Part shown: in pieces, positions 9,293 to 17,428 of the stretch
Layout: every line of letters begins with the position of its first letter
Position numbering within the stretch: the stretch's first letter is position 1
Source: Enterobacteriaceae bacterium UBA7338
GTDB lineage: Bacteria > Pseudomonadota > Gammaproteobacteria > Enterobacterales > Enterobacteriaceae
Assembly: GCA_002480085.1 (NCBI GenBank)
Contig: DKPJ01000008.1
Span: forward strand, 181,096-245,095
DNA length: 64,000 nt
Direction of reading: 5' to 3'
Notes under the pieces: generated by a model
What the model saw: the letters and a program-made list of their open reading frames with translations, nothing else
The model's database searches: none
What the model was told of the DNA's origin: nothing
Translations under genes and position numbers: made by a program

Positions 9293-10156
9293 CTAACGGC
9301 CTTGTAAAAGAAACTGCCGCAGCTCTGCTGCCACTTCTTCTGGTGCCTCTTCAGCCATATGGTGGCCGCTGCTTATCGCTTTGCCCCGGACATCTTTTGC
9401 CCAGCTTTTCCAGATACCGACTACGTCGCCATATATCTCCTCCAGATCGTCGTATTTTGACCACAGGCAGAGCGTGGGACACGTAATCCTCCGTCCGCGC
9501 TGGCGATCCTCAAGCTCATGCTCTTTATCTATGGATAAACCCGCCCGGTAGTCTTCGATCATCCCGTGTACCGTTTCTGGATCGTGTATGGCTCGCCTGA
9601 ACTCAACGTACTCTTCATCCCCCATTGATTCCGGCTGCCCTCCATACCACTTGTCCGGATCGGCCAGAATTGCCCGCTCGGGTTTTTCTGGTTGCGCAAA
9701 GAAGAACCAGTGATACCACTGCCTGGCAAACTTCTCGTTACAACGGTTAAGCGCTTCAAGTATGGGGATGCAGTCCAGGACGGCAAGGTGGGTAATTCGC
9801 TGCGGATAATCAAGGGCAGCCCGGTAGGCCGTGTAACTTCCTCTGTCGTGTCCAACCAGGGCAAACTGTTCGAAACCCAGCTGGCTCATCAGCTCAACGC
9901 AATCTTTTGCCTTCGCCCTCTTAGAAGACCCCACATGATCGGGTTGGTCGGCAGGTTTAGATGAGCGGCCAAAACCCCGTAAATCAGGGCATACGACGGT
10001 AAATGATTTAGCAAGCTCCGGAGCCACTTTTGACCAGGTTGCGTGGGTTCGGGGATGCCCGTGCAGCAGCAAAACGGGAGGTCCATTTCCGCCATAACGG
10101 ACATTAAGCTCGGCGTCTGACACGCGTATCGTTGCGTGCGTAAATCCCTCAAACAT
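9293..10156 (-). CDS. Alpha/beta hydrolase resembling fluoroacetate dehalogenase
   Basis: 287 aa cytoplasmic alpha/beta hydrolase. The nucleophile elbow is VGHDRGS with Asp instead of Ser, the oxyanion segment is LLLHGHPRTHATW, and the cap region contains YHWFFFAQPEKPE, which resembles the WYHW/FLAQP segment of haloacetate dehalogenases. The catalytic His is probably in SSGHHMAEEAP. Asp nucleophiles are found in dehalogenases and epoxide hydrolases, so the substrate is not fixed by sequence. The start at 10156 is chosen because GGGGA lies 6 nt upstream; an upstream in-frame GTG is less likely. Single gene without functional neighbours. Confidence 0.75.
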   Translation of the reverse strand: MFEGFTHATIRVSDAELNVRYGGNGPPVLLLHGHPRTHATWSKVAPELAKSFTVVCPDLRGFGRSSKPADQPDHVGSSKRAKAKDCVELMSQLGFEQFALVGHDRGSYTAYRAALDYPQRITHLAVLDCIPILEALNRCNEKFARQWYHWFFFAQPEKPERAILADPDKWYGGQPESMGDEEYVEFRRAIHDPETVHGMIEDYRAGLSIDKEHELEDRQRGRRITCPTLCLWSKYDDLEEIYGDVVGIWKSWAKDVRGKAISSGHHMAEEAPEEVAAELRQFLLQGR

Positions 10157-10543
10157 AGGTTTCCCCACCGGTTGTTTAATACAAATATAGCGGTGGTGCG
10201 TCAGATCGACGCTGGCCTCGCATCGAAAGCATCAATTTTAAACGAAATGTAAAGGGTTCACTGCGGGCCAGCAAAGGTGTTAGGATAGAGATGTCTGGTG
10301 ATCGTCCAGGCCACATCCTCTAGCAGGTTTGATGCCCTCGAATCGATGCGGGTGCACCTCACTTCCAATGAGCTGATTAAGCAGCTCCCACATGTTCCTA
10401 TCTTGTCTAATGCGGCGCGCTCGATAGCGCTGGTGTGCGATAGTTCGCAAGGATTTCTCACGGCATTGGCAACACAGATATCAAATATAAGCAGCGTTAT
10501 TCGAGGACGAATGGCCCGCTTGCCAATGCAGTTAAGGCACGTC
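10157..10543. other. 387-bp intergenic stretch without a confident gene
   Basis: An open frame runs from 10298 into the next gene and another covers 10258-10584 on the minus strand, but neither resembles a protein I know and neither has a ribosome site. It may contain the remnant of a lost gene. Confidence 0.4.
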
Positions 10544-10825
10544 ATGAATAAAATAACTTCTGATAACGTCGAGGAAACAATCACTTGTCAAATCGTTGTC
10601 GAAGCGGATCATAGCGCCGCAGCGATTGTTTTACAGCCAGAGTATGCCAGTCCAGAAGAGGCGATCGGAGCCATCTCCGTAGAATTGCTTAAGTCGGGTA
10701 AGAGATTGACATATAAAGAAATTCAGCTGGTGCTGATTGTCAGAATGAAGCTCTCATCTGGAGAGGCGCAGCAGACTATTTTGCGCGAGGCGCTGATGCT
10801 GGTAACGAATAAGTCATTATTTTAA
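10544..10825 (+). CDS. AriR/YmgB-family small regulatory protein
   Basis: 93 aa. The C-terminal two thirds (EEAIGAISVELLKSGKRLT, then KEIQLVLIVRM and ILREALMLVT) align by pattern with the two-helix core of E. coli AriR/YmgB (ExAVLGxAVxxLxxSGxxxxxKxIIxxLI). Those small proteins act as dimeric connectors in biofilm, acid and Rcs control. The start at 10544 is chosen because AAGG lies 6 nt upstream and nothing upstream in frame resembles the family; a 175-residue reading from 10298 is possible but unlikely. A perfect terminator follows. Here it is an orphan, without the ycgZ/ymgA/ymgC partners. Confidence 0.65.
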   Translation: MNKITSDNVEETITCQIVVEADHSAAAIVLQPEYASPEEAIGAISVELLKSGKRLTYKEIQLVLIVRMKLSSGEAQQTILREALMLVTNKSLF

Positions 10826-10852
10826 CCCTGGTCGTATTGACCAGGGCGTTTT
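10826..10852 (+). terminator. Intrinsic terminator of the AriR-like gene
   Basis: Perfect 8-bp stem CCCTGGTC / GACCAGGG with a 5-nt loop followed by CGTTTT. It may also serve mesD on the other strand, where the tail is less T-rich. Confidence 0.85.
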
Positions 10853-10867
10853 CACGTAGTGACGAAG

Positions 10868-11899
10868 TTATTTACCCAGCAGCTCTTTGCGGACAATCTC
10901 AGCGCCCGCGCTTAACGCATTGAGCTTGCCCCTGGCTACCCGGCGTGACAGCGGAGTCATGCCGCAGTTGGTGCAGGGGTAGAGCTTGTCGGCATCGACA
11001 AACTGAAGCGCTTTGCGCAGCGTATCGGCGACCTCTTCCGGTGTTTCAATGGTATTGGTTGCCACATCAATAGCCCCAATCATCACTTTCTTACCGCGGA
11101 TCAGCTCAATGAGATCCATTGGCACGCGAGAGTTTTGACACTCCAGAGAGATAATATCGATATTAGATTTTTGCAGCTTGGGGAAGATCTCTTCATATTG
11201 ACGCCACTCGGAGCCTAGCGTCTTTTTCCAGTCGGTATTGGCTTTGATGCCATAGCCATAGCAGATATGCACGGCGGTTTCGCACTTAAGCCCTTCAATG
11301 GCCCGCTCTAGCGCAGCGATCCCCCAGTCGTTTACCTCATCAAAAAAGACGTTAAACGCTGGCTCATCAAACTGAATAATATCGACCCCAGCGGCCTCCA
11401 GCTCTTTTGCTTCCTGATTGAGAATTTTGGCAAATTCCCAGGCCAGCTTTTCACGGCTTTTATAGTGGCCGTCGTACAGCGTATCGATCATTGTCATCGG
11501 ACCCGGCAAGGCCCATTTAATCGGCCGATCGGTTAGCTGACGTAAGAATTTGGCATCCTCAACAAACACCGGCTTTTGACGACTGACCTCTCCGACAACG
11601 GACGGGACGCTCGCATCATAGCGATCGCGGATTTTAACGATCTCACGTTTCTCAAAATCAACGCCGCTAAGGTGCTCAATAAAGGTCGTGACAAAGTGTT
11701 GGCGCGTCTGCTCGCCGTCGCTGACGATATCAATCCCCGCCTGCTCCTGCTCCTGTAGTCCCAACCGCAGCGCATCCTGTTTGCCCTCGATCAGCTCGTC
11801 ACCCTGTAATTTCCAGGGGGACCACAGGGTCTCAGGCTGTGCAAGCCAGGCCGGTTTGGGTAAGCTGCCCGCGGTGGACGTGGGTAATAATTTTTTCAT
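10868..11899 (-). CDS. mesD: MesD, core-MetE methionine synthase (folate independent)
   Basis: 343 aa, corresponding only to the C-terminal catalytic barrel of MetE. Zinc ligands are visible as VHICYG (His, Cys), ISLECQNS (Glu) and CTNCGMTPLSRR (Cys). It should methylate homocysteine to methionine, but without the N-terminal domain that handles methyl-tetrahydrofolate. The neighbour is a DUF1852 protein (MesX), which marks this as the MesD family; MesD was reported to need MesX and oxygen, with an unknown methyl donor. A 27-bp gap to mesX indicates an operon. Start 11899 follows AAGGTCACC. Confidence 0.88.
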   Translation of the reverse strand: MKKLLPTSTAGSLPKPAWLAQPETLWSPWKLQGDELIEGKQDALRLGLQEQEQAGIDIVSDGEQTRQHFVTTFIEHLSGVDFEKREIVKIRDRYDASVPSVVGEVSRQKPVFVEDAKFLRQLTDRPIKWALPGPMTMIDTLYDGHYKSREKLAWEFAKILNQEAKELEAAGVDIIQFDEPAFNVFFDEVNDWGIAALERAIEGLKCETAVHICYGYGIKANTDWKKTLGSEWRQYEEIFPKLQKSNIDIISLECQNSRVPMDLIELIRGKKVMIGAIDVATNTIETPEEVADTLRKALQFVDADKLYPCTNCGMTPLSRRVARGKLNALSAGAEIVRKELLGK

Positions 11900-11926
11900 A
11901 GCAGGTGACCTTATATTTTTAGTTAA

Positions 11927-12910
11927 TCAAAGAACGGAGCGGGAAGACCACTGCTCAAGAATGGCCTGGTAAGGTTTAATAAAGTGCTCTTCAGTAAACC
12001 TTCCCTGCTCAATAGCTAACCTGCTGCGCTCCTCTCGATCGTAAACAATCTGCGTTAACGAATAGTCCTGGTAATTAAGGCTGGGCTGATAGATTTTCCC
12101 TGCGGCAGAATTAGCATTATAAATTTCCGGCCGGTAGATCTTCTGGAACGTCTCCATCGTGCTGATGGTGCCGATCAGCTCCAGATCGCTGTAGTCGCGC
12201 AGGAGATCGCCCGCAAAATAGAACGCCAACGGTGCAACGCTGCCTTGCGGCATAAAGTAGCGCACCCGCAATCCCATTTTCGCAAAATAGCGGTCCGTCA
12301 GGGAGGCGCTATCCTGCTGGTATTCAATGCCCAATACGGGATGCTCATTGCCTGTGCGATGGTAAACGTTTTTACTTGATACGCTTAAGCAGATAACGGG
12401 GGCTTTATTAAACTTCTCTCTGTAGCTATCTGACTCAACAAAACGCTTAAATATGTTGCCGTGCAGATCGCCAAAGTCATCCGGCGTGCCAAATTCGGTT
12501 TGATGTTTATTATACTCTGACAGCAGCACGCTAAAGTCATAGTCACGAACGTAAGAGGAGAAGTTATTGCCGACGATGCCCTCAATGCGCTCGTCAGTTT
12601 TACGATCGACAATATTTGTTTTCAAGACTTCAATTACCGGGAAAGCATTGCTCTTGCCTTCAACAGCAATATTCATCTCAACGGAGACGATCTCCAGCTC
12701 CACCGCGTAGCGATCGCCTTTAGGATTATCCCAATGCGCCAGCGAATTGAACCGGTTGTCGATCATCGTTAAGGCATTGCGCAGGTTCTCCTGGCGCTTC
12801 TCACCTCTGGCTAAATTAGCAAAGTTGGTGGTGATACGCGTGCTCTGCGAGGGATTATAATTCTCGTCGAAGCAGAGGCTCTTCACGTTAAATGTAATCG
12901 CTTTATTCAT
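11927..12910 (-). CDS. mesX: MesX (DUF1852), partner of MesD
   Basis: 327 aa cytoplasmic protein without signal peptide or membrane segment, recognised as a DUF1852 family member (MNKAITFNVKSLCFDENY, then DYDFSVLLSEYNKHQTEFG). MesX is genetically required for MesD activity in other bacteria; its own reaction is not known and might be supply of the methyl group. First gene of the mesX-mesD operon. Two MetR-type boxes lie 68-100 nt upstream of ATG 12910. The ribosome site is weak. Confidence 0.88.
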   Translation of the reverse strand: MNKAITFNVKSLCFDENYNPSQSTRITTNFANLARGEKRQENLRNALTMIDNRFNSLAHWDNPKGDRYAVELEIVSVEMNIAVEGKSNAFPVIEVLKTNIVDRKTDERIEGIVGNNFSSYVRDYDFSVLLSEYNKHQTEFGTPDDFGDLHGNIFKRFVESDSYREKFNKAPVICLSVSSKNVYHRTGNEHPVLGIEYQQDSASLTDRYFAKMGLRVRYFMPQGSVAPLAFYFAGDLLRDYSDLELIGTISTMETFQKIYRPEIYNANSAAGKIYQPSLNYQDYSLTQIVYDREERSRLAIEQGRFTEEHFIKPYQAILEQWSSRSVL

Positions 12911-12977
12911 CGTAATCTTTATGATCGGTTGTTAATAGCATGATCACTTTATGCCTGAGTCATGGCGTGAGTAAAAG

Positions 12978-13010
12978 TGATTTAATTTCATTCAACATGA
13001 AGAACCTTCA
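12978..13010 (-). promoter_or_regulatory. Two tandem MetR boxes upstream of mesX
   Basis: TGAAGAACCTTCA (12998-13010) is a perfect match to TGAA-N5-TTCA, and TGATTTAATTTCA (12978-12990) matches 7 of 8 positions. Their starts are 20 bp apart, about two helical turns, as in tandem MetR sites at metE. MetR with homocysteine activates such promoters. Confidence 0.75.
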
Positions 13011-13039
13011 CGATCGTGATACAAGCCTGTTCATTTTCC

Positions 13040-13369
13040 TCAGGCAAGCTTGATAAGCCCCACCCCTGTGGTCAGCAGAGCCACGCCCAGCCAGCCAATA
13101 CGATTCAGTCTTTGACCAAACAGTATCCAGCCTGCTGCGACGGTAGCAATCAGACCGAAGCTGCCCCACAGCGCGTAGGCCACTGACAGATCAATCCCTT
13201 TTACCGCCTGTGACAGGGCGCTGAATGCCGCCAGCACGGCGACCAGCGACAGCGCACCGTGTATTGGCCGACGAAAGCCGTTGGAATATTTGAGAAAGAT
13301 GTTCGCGACGATTTCAAGGCCAATCGCCAGTGCCAGCCAGGCAATGTGCACTGCATTAAACGTAGCCAT
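13040..13369 (-). CDS. mdtI: MdtI, SMR-family subunit of the spermidine exporter
   Basis: 109 aa with four transmembrane helices, closely matching E. coli MdtI (WLALAIGLEIVANIFLKYSNGFRR, then AVKGIDLSVAYALWGSFG). It pairs with MdtJ to export spermidine across the inner membrane. Overlaps mdtJ by 14 nt, so translation is coupled. In E. coli mdtJI lies elsewhere (near pntA). Confidence 0.95.
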   Translation of the reverse strand: MATFNAVHIAWLALAIGLEIVANIFLKYSNGFRRPIHGALSLVAVLAAFSALSQAVKGIDLSVAYALWGSFGLIATVAAGWILFGQRLNRIGWLGVALLTTGVGLIKLA

Positions 13370-13706
13370 GCTGCTGCTCCTTACGTGCTTGGGTACCGGA
13401 TTTGATCAGCGCCACGCCTGTGACCAGGGTGACTAAGCCCGCGATTTTCATCGCCGATAGGGTTTCATCGAACAGCATCACGCTAAAGAGCGTAATAAAC
13501 AGAATACCAAGGCCTTCCCAGAGGGCATAAGCGACGCCCAGGGCGATACGTTTTACAGCAAACGATAAAAAAATGTACGACAGCGCGATCATCATCAGCA
13601 TAAAAATGAAACCCGCCTTGTCATCATTGACGCTCGCCCATTTCATCGACAGCGTGCCGATTATTTCAGCCGCAATAGCCAGTATTAATAAGATCCAATA
13701 ACGCAT
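13356..13706 (-). CDS. mdtJ: MdtJ, SMR-family subunit of the spermidine exporter
   Basis: 116 aa, four transmembrane helices with the SMR-typical Glu in helix 1 (AIAAEIIGTLSMKWAS) and GVAYALWEGLGI in helix 3. The start at 13706 (MRYWILL) has AGGAG just upstream; the longer reading to 13745 would cover that ribosome site. A 33-codon leader ORF lies 93 nt upstream. Confidence 0.95.
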   Translation of the reverse strand: MRYWILLILAIAAEIIGTLSMKWASVNDDKAGFIFMLMMIALSYIFLSFAVKRIALGVAYALWEGLGILFITLFSVMLFDETLSAMKIAGLVTLVTGVALIKSGTQARKEQQHGYV

Positions 13707-13799
13707 GATTTCTCTCCTGATGAGAAATAAAGATCCGCCACGCAAAAATAAGCGTGTCAGCAGAGTTAAATTAAATTTTGAGAAAAGGAGAGAACGGAT

Positions 13800-13898
13800 C
13801 TATAGCGCAGAGCGCCAGTGCTGGTCGCAAATGGAACAGTGGGAGAGCAGATGAAAACAGGAGCGGATTACTATTATGGGTGCGAACATCTTGTTCAT
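13800..13898 (-). CDS. mdtU: Leader peptide upstream of mdtJI (mdtU-like)
   Basis: Complete 32-residue ORF starting MNKMFAPIIVIRS and ending HWRSAL, on the mdtJI strand, with its stop 93 nt before mdtJ. In E. coli a short ORF of similar size and position, mdtU, makes mdtJI expression respond to spermidine. I assign it by position and length, not by sequence similarity. The ribosome site is weak, and an in-frame ATG at 13889 is an alternative start. Confidence 0.5.
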   Translation of the reverse strand: MNKMFAPIIVIRSCFHLLSHCSICDQHWRSAL

Positions 13899-13987
13899 AA
13901 TTTTACAACTTATCCACGTTGTTGCTTTTCCTCAGTGTGGATGAAAAATTGTCCTCGGTAGTTAAGCACGGCCCTATCCTGGCATAA

Positions 13988-14013
13988 TCCCATTTTATTT
14001 AGTGGGGTTTTTT
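13988..14013 (+). terminator. Plus-strand hairpin with T-run upstream of mdtU
   Basis: CCCA/TGGG (plus a T-G pair) around a 10-nt loop, followed by TTTTTT. It would end a plus-strand transcript crossing 13.85-13.99 kb; I found no ORF or convincing promoter for one. Confidence 0.4.
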
Positions 14014-14065
14014 CATTTCTTTACGTTGGCTCAAAATAGGACGCACGGATTTTATAGAGACATTT

Positions 14066-14086
14066 TAGCCCGCCGCTGGCGGGCTA
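14066..14086 (-). terminator. Hairpin after gsk
   Basis: Perfect 9-bp stem TAGCCCGCC / GGCGGGCTA with a GCT loop (plus-strand reading), 12 nt beyond the gsk stop. The tail on the gsk strand is A-rich rather than T-rich, so efficiency is uncertain. Confidence 0.5.
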
Positions 14087-14097
14087 TTTATTGACGA

Positions 14098-15402
14098 TTA
14101 GCGCTCCCAGTAGGCCTCTTCCAGGCTATCTTCCCGCTCCGGCAGGCCACGGGTCAGGCGCGGCGAGTGCTGGTTCAATACCTGGTAGCTGACGCGATTG
14201 GCGTATTTACACACCTGAGCCAGCGACGAGTAGGTCAGCCAGGTGTAGTTGTGCTTGCTGGAGTTGGGCACGTTAGTGCGGTGGAAGTTATTGGCCGTGA
14301 TATCGTGCAGCAGCGCGGCCAGAGCACCATCACCTGCGCCGTTGGTGTTCATGATCTTCTCCGGCCCGCCCATGTACGGCGCAATGTGGGAGAAGATGCG
14401 CAGCGGCTGCTCACAGTCCTGGTGACGCATCGCCCGGCTAAACTCGTACTGGTTAAACTCGGCGATGGCGCCCGGCAGCAGTGGATGCTGGGTTTTGCGC
14501 TTCGCCGACTCCTCGGTAAACCCTGCCATGTACAGCCCCACCGGACCGGCGGTGCAGAGCACCAGGTCAACCCAGTCCAGCGCCTTATCGCAGGCCAGCA
14601 GCGGATCGCTCAGTCCGGTCAGCGCCTCGGCCTCCTCCTCGTTCATCGCCAGGATAGAGACGTTCTCTTTGAGGAAGTCGCGCCACCACGTAGGGTTATC
14701 GGCAATCACATACTTGGTGCCGAGGGTTAACACCACCGGCACATTGTGCTTTTTGGCGTACTCCACCGCCTTCATGGTCGCCTCACGCATCGGCTCGCCG
14801 GGCTTGCAGCGTACCAGATAGGAGGAGAGCACCAGCGCGGAGGCCCCGGCAATCACCGACTCGGGAATGCTCTCCGGGCGCAGCTGGTTCATATAGCCAG
14901 GACTGATGGCAAAGGTGCGCTCGCCCGCCTCGCCGATCAGCGTAAAGCAGCGGCCAATCGGGCCGTCAACGCCCTGCAGGTAGTTAAGGTCGGTACGGCT
15001 GGAGGTGTTGCAGAGGTAGCGGTAGGCGTAGCTGCCGATCTCCACGTTGCTGCACATGACGCCCAGCAGCACCGAGCGGTCATCCGCCAGCACGGAGTAG
15101 TTGTGCATGGTGTTACCGATGGTGCCGCCGGCAAACTGGTGGGTGATGAGGTTATCGCGGGCCAGCTCTTTATAGAGCGCGTCGGCAGCCTCGTCGCTGA
15201 TGATCAGCGAGTGCCCGGCGCTGAGGGCATAGCGCTCGATAAACGCATCGTCCACCTTCGCTTCAATATCCACCAGCGTCTGATCGATGCCGACCACCCA
15301 TGAGGCGCTGGCATCGCTCTCCGGCTGGATCTGCTGCAACAGCGGATCGCGGGCGTTAACGGGGAAATAGTGTTTGGATTTGCGTTTACCGGGAAATTTC
15401 AT
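14098..15402 (-). CDS. gsk: Gsk, inosine-guanosine kinase
   Basis: 434 aa, same length as E. coli Gsk. A PfkB-family kinase that phosphorylates guanosine and inosine with ATP in purine salvage. PfkB features: FAGGTIGNTMHNYSVL near the N-terminus, and NTNGAGDGALAALLHD with the catalytic Asp near the C-terminus. It directly neighbours hemH; the aes gene found between them in E. coli is absent. Confidence 0.97.
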   Translation of the reverse strand: MKFPGKRKSKHYFPVNARDPLLQQIQPESDASASWVVGIDQTLVDIEAKVDDAFIERYALSAGHSLIISDEAADALYKELARDNLITHQFAGGTIGNTMHNYSVLADDRSVLLGVMCSNVEIGSYAYRYLCNTSSRTDLNYLQGVDGPIGRCFTLIGEAGERTFAISPGYMNQLRPESIPESVIAGASALVLSSYLVRCKPGEPMREATMKAVEYAKKHNVPVVLTLGTKYVIADNPTWWRDFLKENVSILAMNEEEAEALTGLSDPLLACDKALDWVDLVLCTAGPVGLYMAGFTEESAKRKTQHPLLPGAIAEFNQYEFSRAMRHQDCEQPLRIFSHIAPYMGGPEKIMNTNGAGDGALAALLHDITANNFHRTNVPNSSKHNYTWLTYSSLAQVCKYANRVSYQVLNQHSPRLTRGLPEREDSLEEAYWER

Positions 15403-15466
15403 GCGCGTTTATTACGAATAACCTATTGGGCCGGGAATGGTAGCACACTCCCGGCACCGGGCGCGA

Positions 15467-16429
15467 TTAGCGGTAGGGGGCCGTCAGGTCCAGCATCATA
15501 TCGATATGATCGGCAGAATCGTTAAGCGCTGGAATATATTCATATTTCTCACCGCCCGCCTCGAGGAAAAATTCCCGGTTCTGCACCGCAATCTCCTCCA
15601 GCGTCTCCAGACAGTCGGCGGAAAAGCCGGGACAGATAACCTGAATGTGCTTCACGCCCTTCTCGCCAAGCATCTTCAGCGTCTCGTCGGTATAGGGAGT
15701 CAGCCACGGCTCGCGGCCAAAGCGCGACTGGAAGGTCATCATCACCTTCTCCGGCGGCACGCCAAGGGCTGAAACCAGCTCACGGGTGGTATCGCGGCAG
15801 CGCTGGGGATAGACGTCCCCCTCCTCGGCATAGCGCTGGGGAATGCCGTGATAGGAGAGCAGGAGCAGATCCGGCTCGCCGTGGCGGGCAAAGGAGGCAC
15901 GGACGCTGTTAGCCAGCGCCTCGATGTACGCTGGGTTATCGGCATAGTCACGAATAAGCGAGATGCCGGGGATGCTGCGTTTGCGTTGCAGAATGCGCCC
16001 CAGCTCGTCCCAGACGGCGGCCACGGTTGAGCAGGAGTACTGCGGGTAGAGCGGCAGCACCACAATGTGCTCCACGCCCTGAGAGAGCAGATCGTCTACC
16101 GCGCTCTCCAGCGAGGGCGAGCCGTAGCTCATGCCCAGCGACACCGGCACGTCGTCCAGCCGGGCGGCCAGCGCCTGCTGCTGGCGGCGGCTGTAGACCA
16201 TCAGCGGTGAGCCCTCCTCCATCCACACGGAGTGATAGAGTTTTGCCACGCGCGGAGAACGAATCGGCAGGATCACGCCGCGCAGCAGCGGCCACCACAG
16301 CAGACGCGGCGTATCCACTACGCGCCGATCGCTTAAAAACTGGCGGAGATAGCGTTTTACCGCTGCGGGGGTGGGGGCATCCGGGGTACCCAGATTAGCC
16401 AGCAGGATGCCGGTTTTAGCCTGACTCAT
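15467..16429 (-). CDS. hemH: HemH, ferrochelatase
   Basis: 320 aa, same length as E. coli. Inserts Fe(II) into protoporphyrin IX, the last step of haem synthesis. Typical segments: LLANLGTPDAPT at the N-terminus, the catalytic His in LLSYHGIPQRY, and the C-terminal CPGFSADCLETLEEI. The start at 16429 (MSQAKTG) is chosen by homology and a nearby AGG; an upstream in-frame extension to 16642 is rejected. Confidence 0.97.
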   Translation of the reverse strand: MSQAKTGILLANLGTPDAPTPAAVKRYLRQFLSDRRVVDTPRLLWWPLLRGVILPIRSPRVAKLYHSVWMEEGSPLMVYSRRQQQALAARLDDVPVSLGMSYGSPSLESAVDDLLSQGVEHIVVLPLYPQYSCSTVAAVWDELGRILQRKRSIPGISLIRDYADNPAYIEALANSVRASFARHGEPDLLLLSYHGIPQRYAEEGDVYPQRCRDTTRELVSALGVPPEKVMMTFQSRFGREPWLTPYTDETLKMLGEKGVKHIQVICPGFSADCLETLEEIAVQNREFFLEAGGEKYEYIPALNDSADHIDMMLDLTAPYR

Positions 16430-16539
16430 TCGTGCCTCATATTCATTTAAGCCTGTGAGAATTGTAACTGAAACGGGCGTAAACGAAACCCATTGCTGCG
16501 AAAGGGAAAAGCTTGGGGAGAAGGAGAAGAGAAGAACAT

Positions 16540-16559
16540 CCCCGGCGCAGGCACCGGGG
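16540..16559 (-). terminator. Probable terminator of adk
   Basis: CCCCGG/CCGGGG hairpin just after the adk stop; on the adk strand it is followed by a T/C-rich tail (ATGTTCTTCTCTTCT). Confidence 0.5.
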
Positions 16560-16583
16560 AGAAGCAGGATTAACCGAGCGTTC

Positions 16584-17228
16584 TTAACCGAGAATAGTTT
16601 CCAGCTCGGCGCGAACGGCGCTGACGGCCTGGGTGCCATCAACCTTCGCGTATTTGGTGTTGCCAGCTTCGGCTTCTTTCTGGTAGTAGCCGATCAGCGG
16701 CGCGGTCAGCTGATGGTACTCCACCAGACGCTTACGCACGGTCTCTTCCTGATCGTCCTTACGGGTGCTCAGCGCTTCGCCGGTCACGTCGTCTTTATCT
16801 TCCACCTTCGGCGGATTGTATTTGATGTGGTAGACGCGGCCAGAGGCAGCGTGCACGCGACGGCCCACGATGCGATCGACGATCAGATCGTCCGGCACAT
16901 CAAATTCCAGCACGTAGTCAACGTTGATACCCGCGTCCTTCATCGCATCAGCCTGAGGAATGGTGCGCGGGAAACCGTCCAGCAGGAAACCGTTGCGGCA
17001 ATCTTCCTGGGCGATACGCTCCTTCACCAGCGCGATAACCAGCTCGTCGGTCACCAGTTTACCGGCATCCATGATGTCTTTTGCCTGTTTGCCCAGCTCG
17101 CTGCCAGATTTAACCGCGGCGCGCAGCATGTCACCGGTGGAGATCTGCGGAATACCGTATTTCTCCATGATGAACTGAGCCTGAGTGCCTTTACCTGCGC
17201 CCGGAGCGCCGAGCAAAATGATACGCAT
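16584..17228 (-). CDS. adk: Adk, adenylate kinase
   Basis: 214 aa, same length as E. coli. Interconverts ATP + AMP and two ADP. The P-loop is LLGAPGAGKGTQAQF at residues 5-19, the AMP-binding segment is ISTGDMLRAA, and the LID region contains GRRVHAASGRVYHIKYNPPKVEDKDDVTGE. Monocistronic between htpG and hemH. Confidence 0.98.
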   Translation of the reverse strand: MRIILLGAPGAGKGTQAQFIMEKYGIPQISTGDMLRAAVKSGSELGKQAKDIMDAGKLVTDELVIALVKERIAQEDCRNGFLLDGFPRTIPQADAMKDAGINVDYVLEFDVPDDLIVDRIVGRRVHAASGRVYHIKYNPPKVEDKDDVTGEALSTRKDDQEETVRKRLVEYHQLTAPLIGYYQKEAEAGNTKYAKVDGTQAVSAVRAELETILG

Positions 17229-17428
17229 TGCGTAATTCCTCTACGTTTAAATTTTTATACCCAGATGATTAGTGACAGGTATACAACGTTGTTTGAAGCG
17301 AAAACCATACCACTAAAGTCAGTATCACCACAAGGAAGCGAGGCTTATGGGGACGGGTTCGGCGGGAAGTTGAGCAGCTGAATCGTTCCCCCCTACCAGG
17401 GGGTAAGAGGGAACGGTGCTCAGAGAGG

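Noticed and set aside
10258..10584. 108-codon minus-strand ORF before the AriR-like gene
   Set aside because: No family, no ribosome site, and it overlaps the better supported gene on the other strand.
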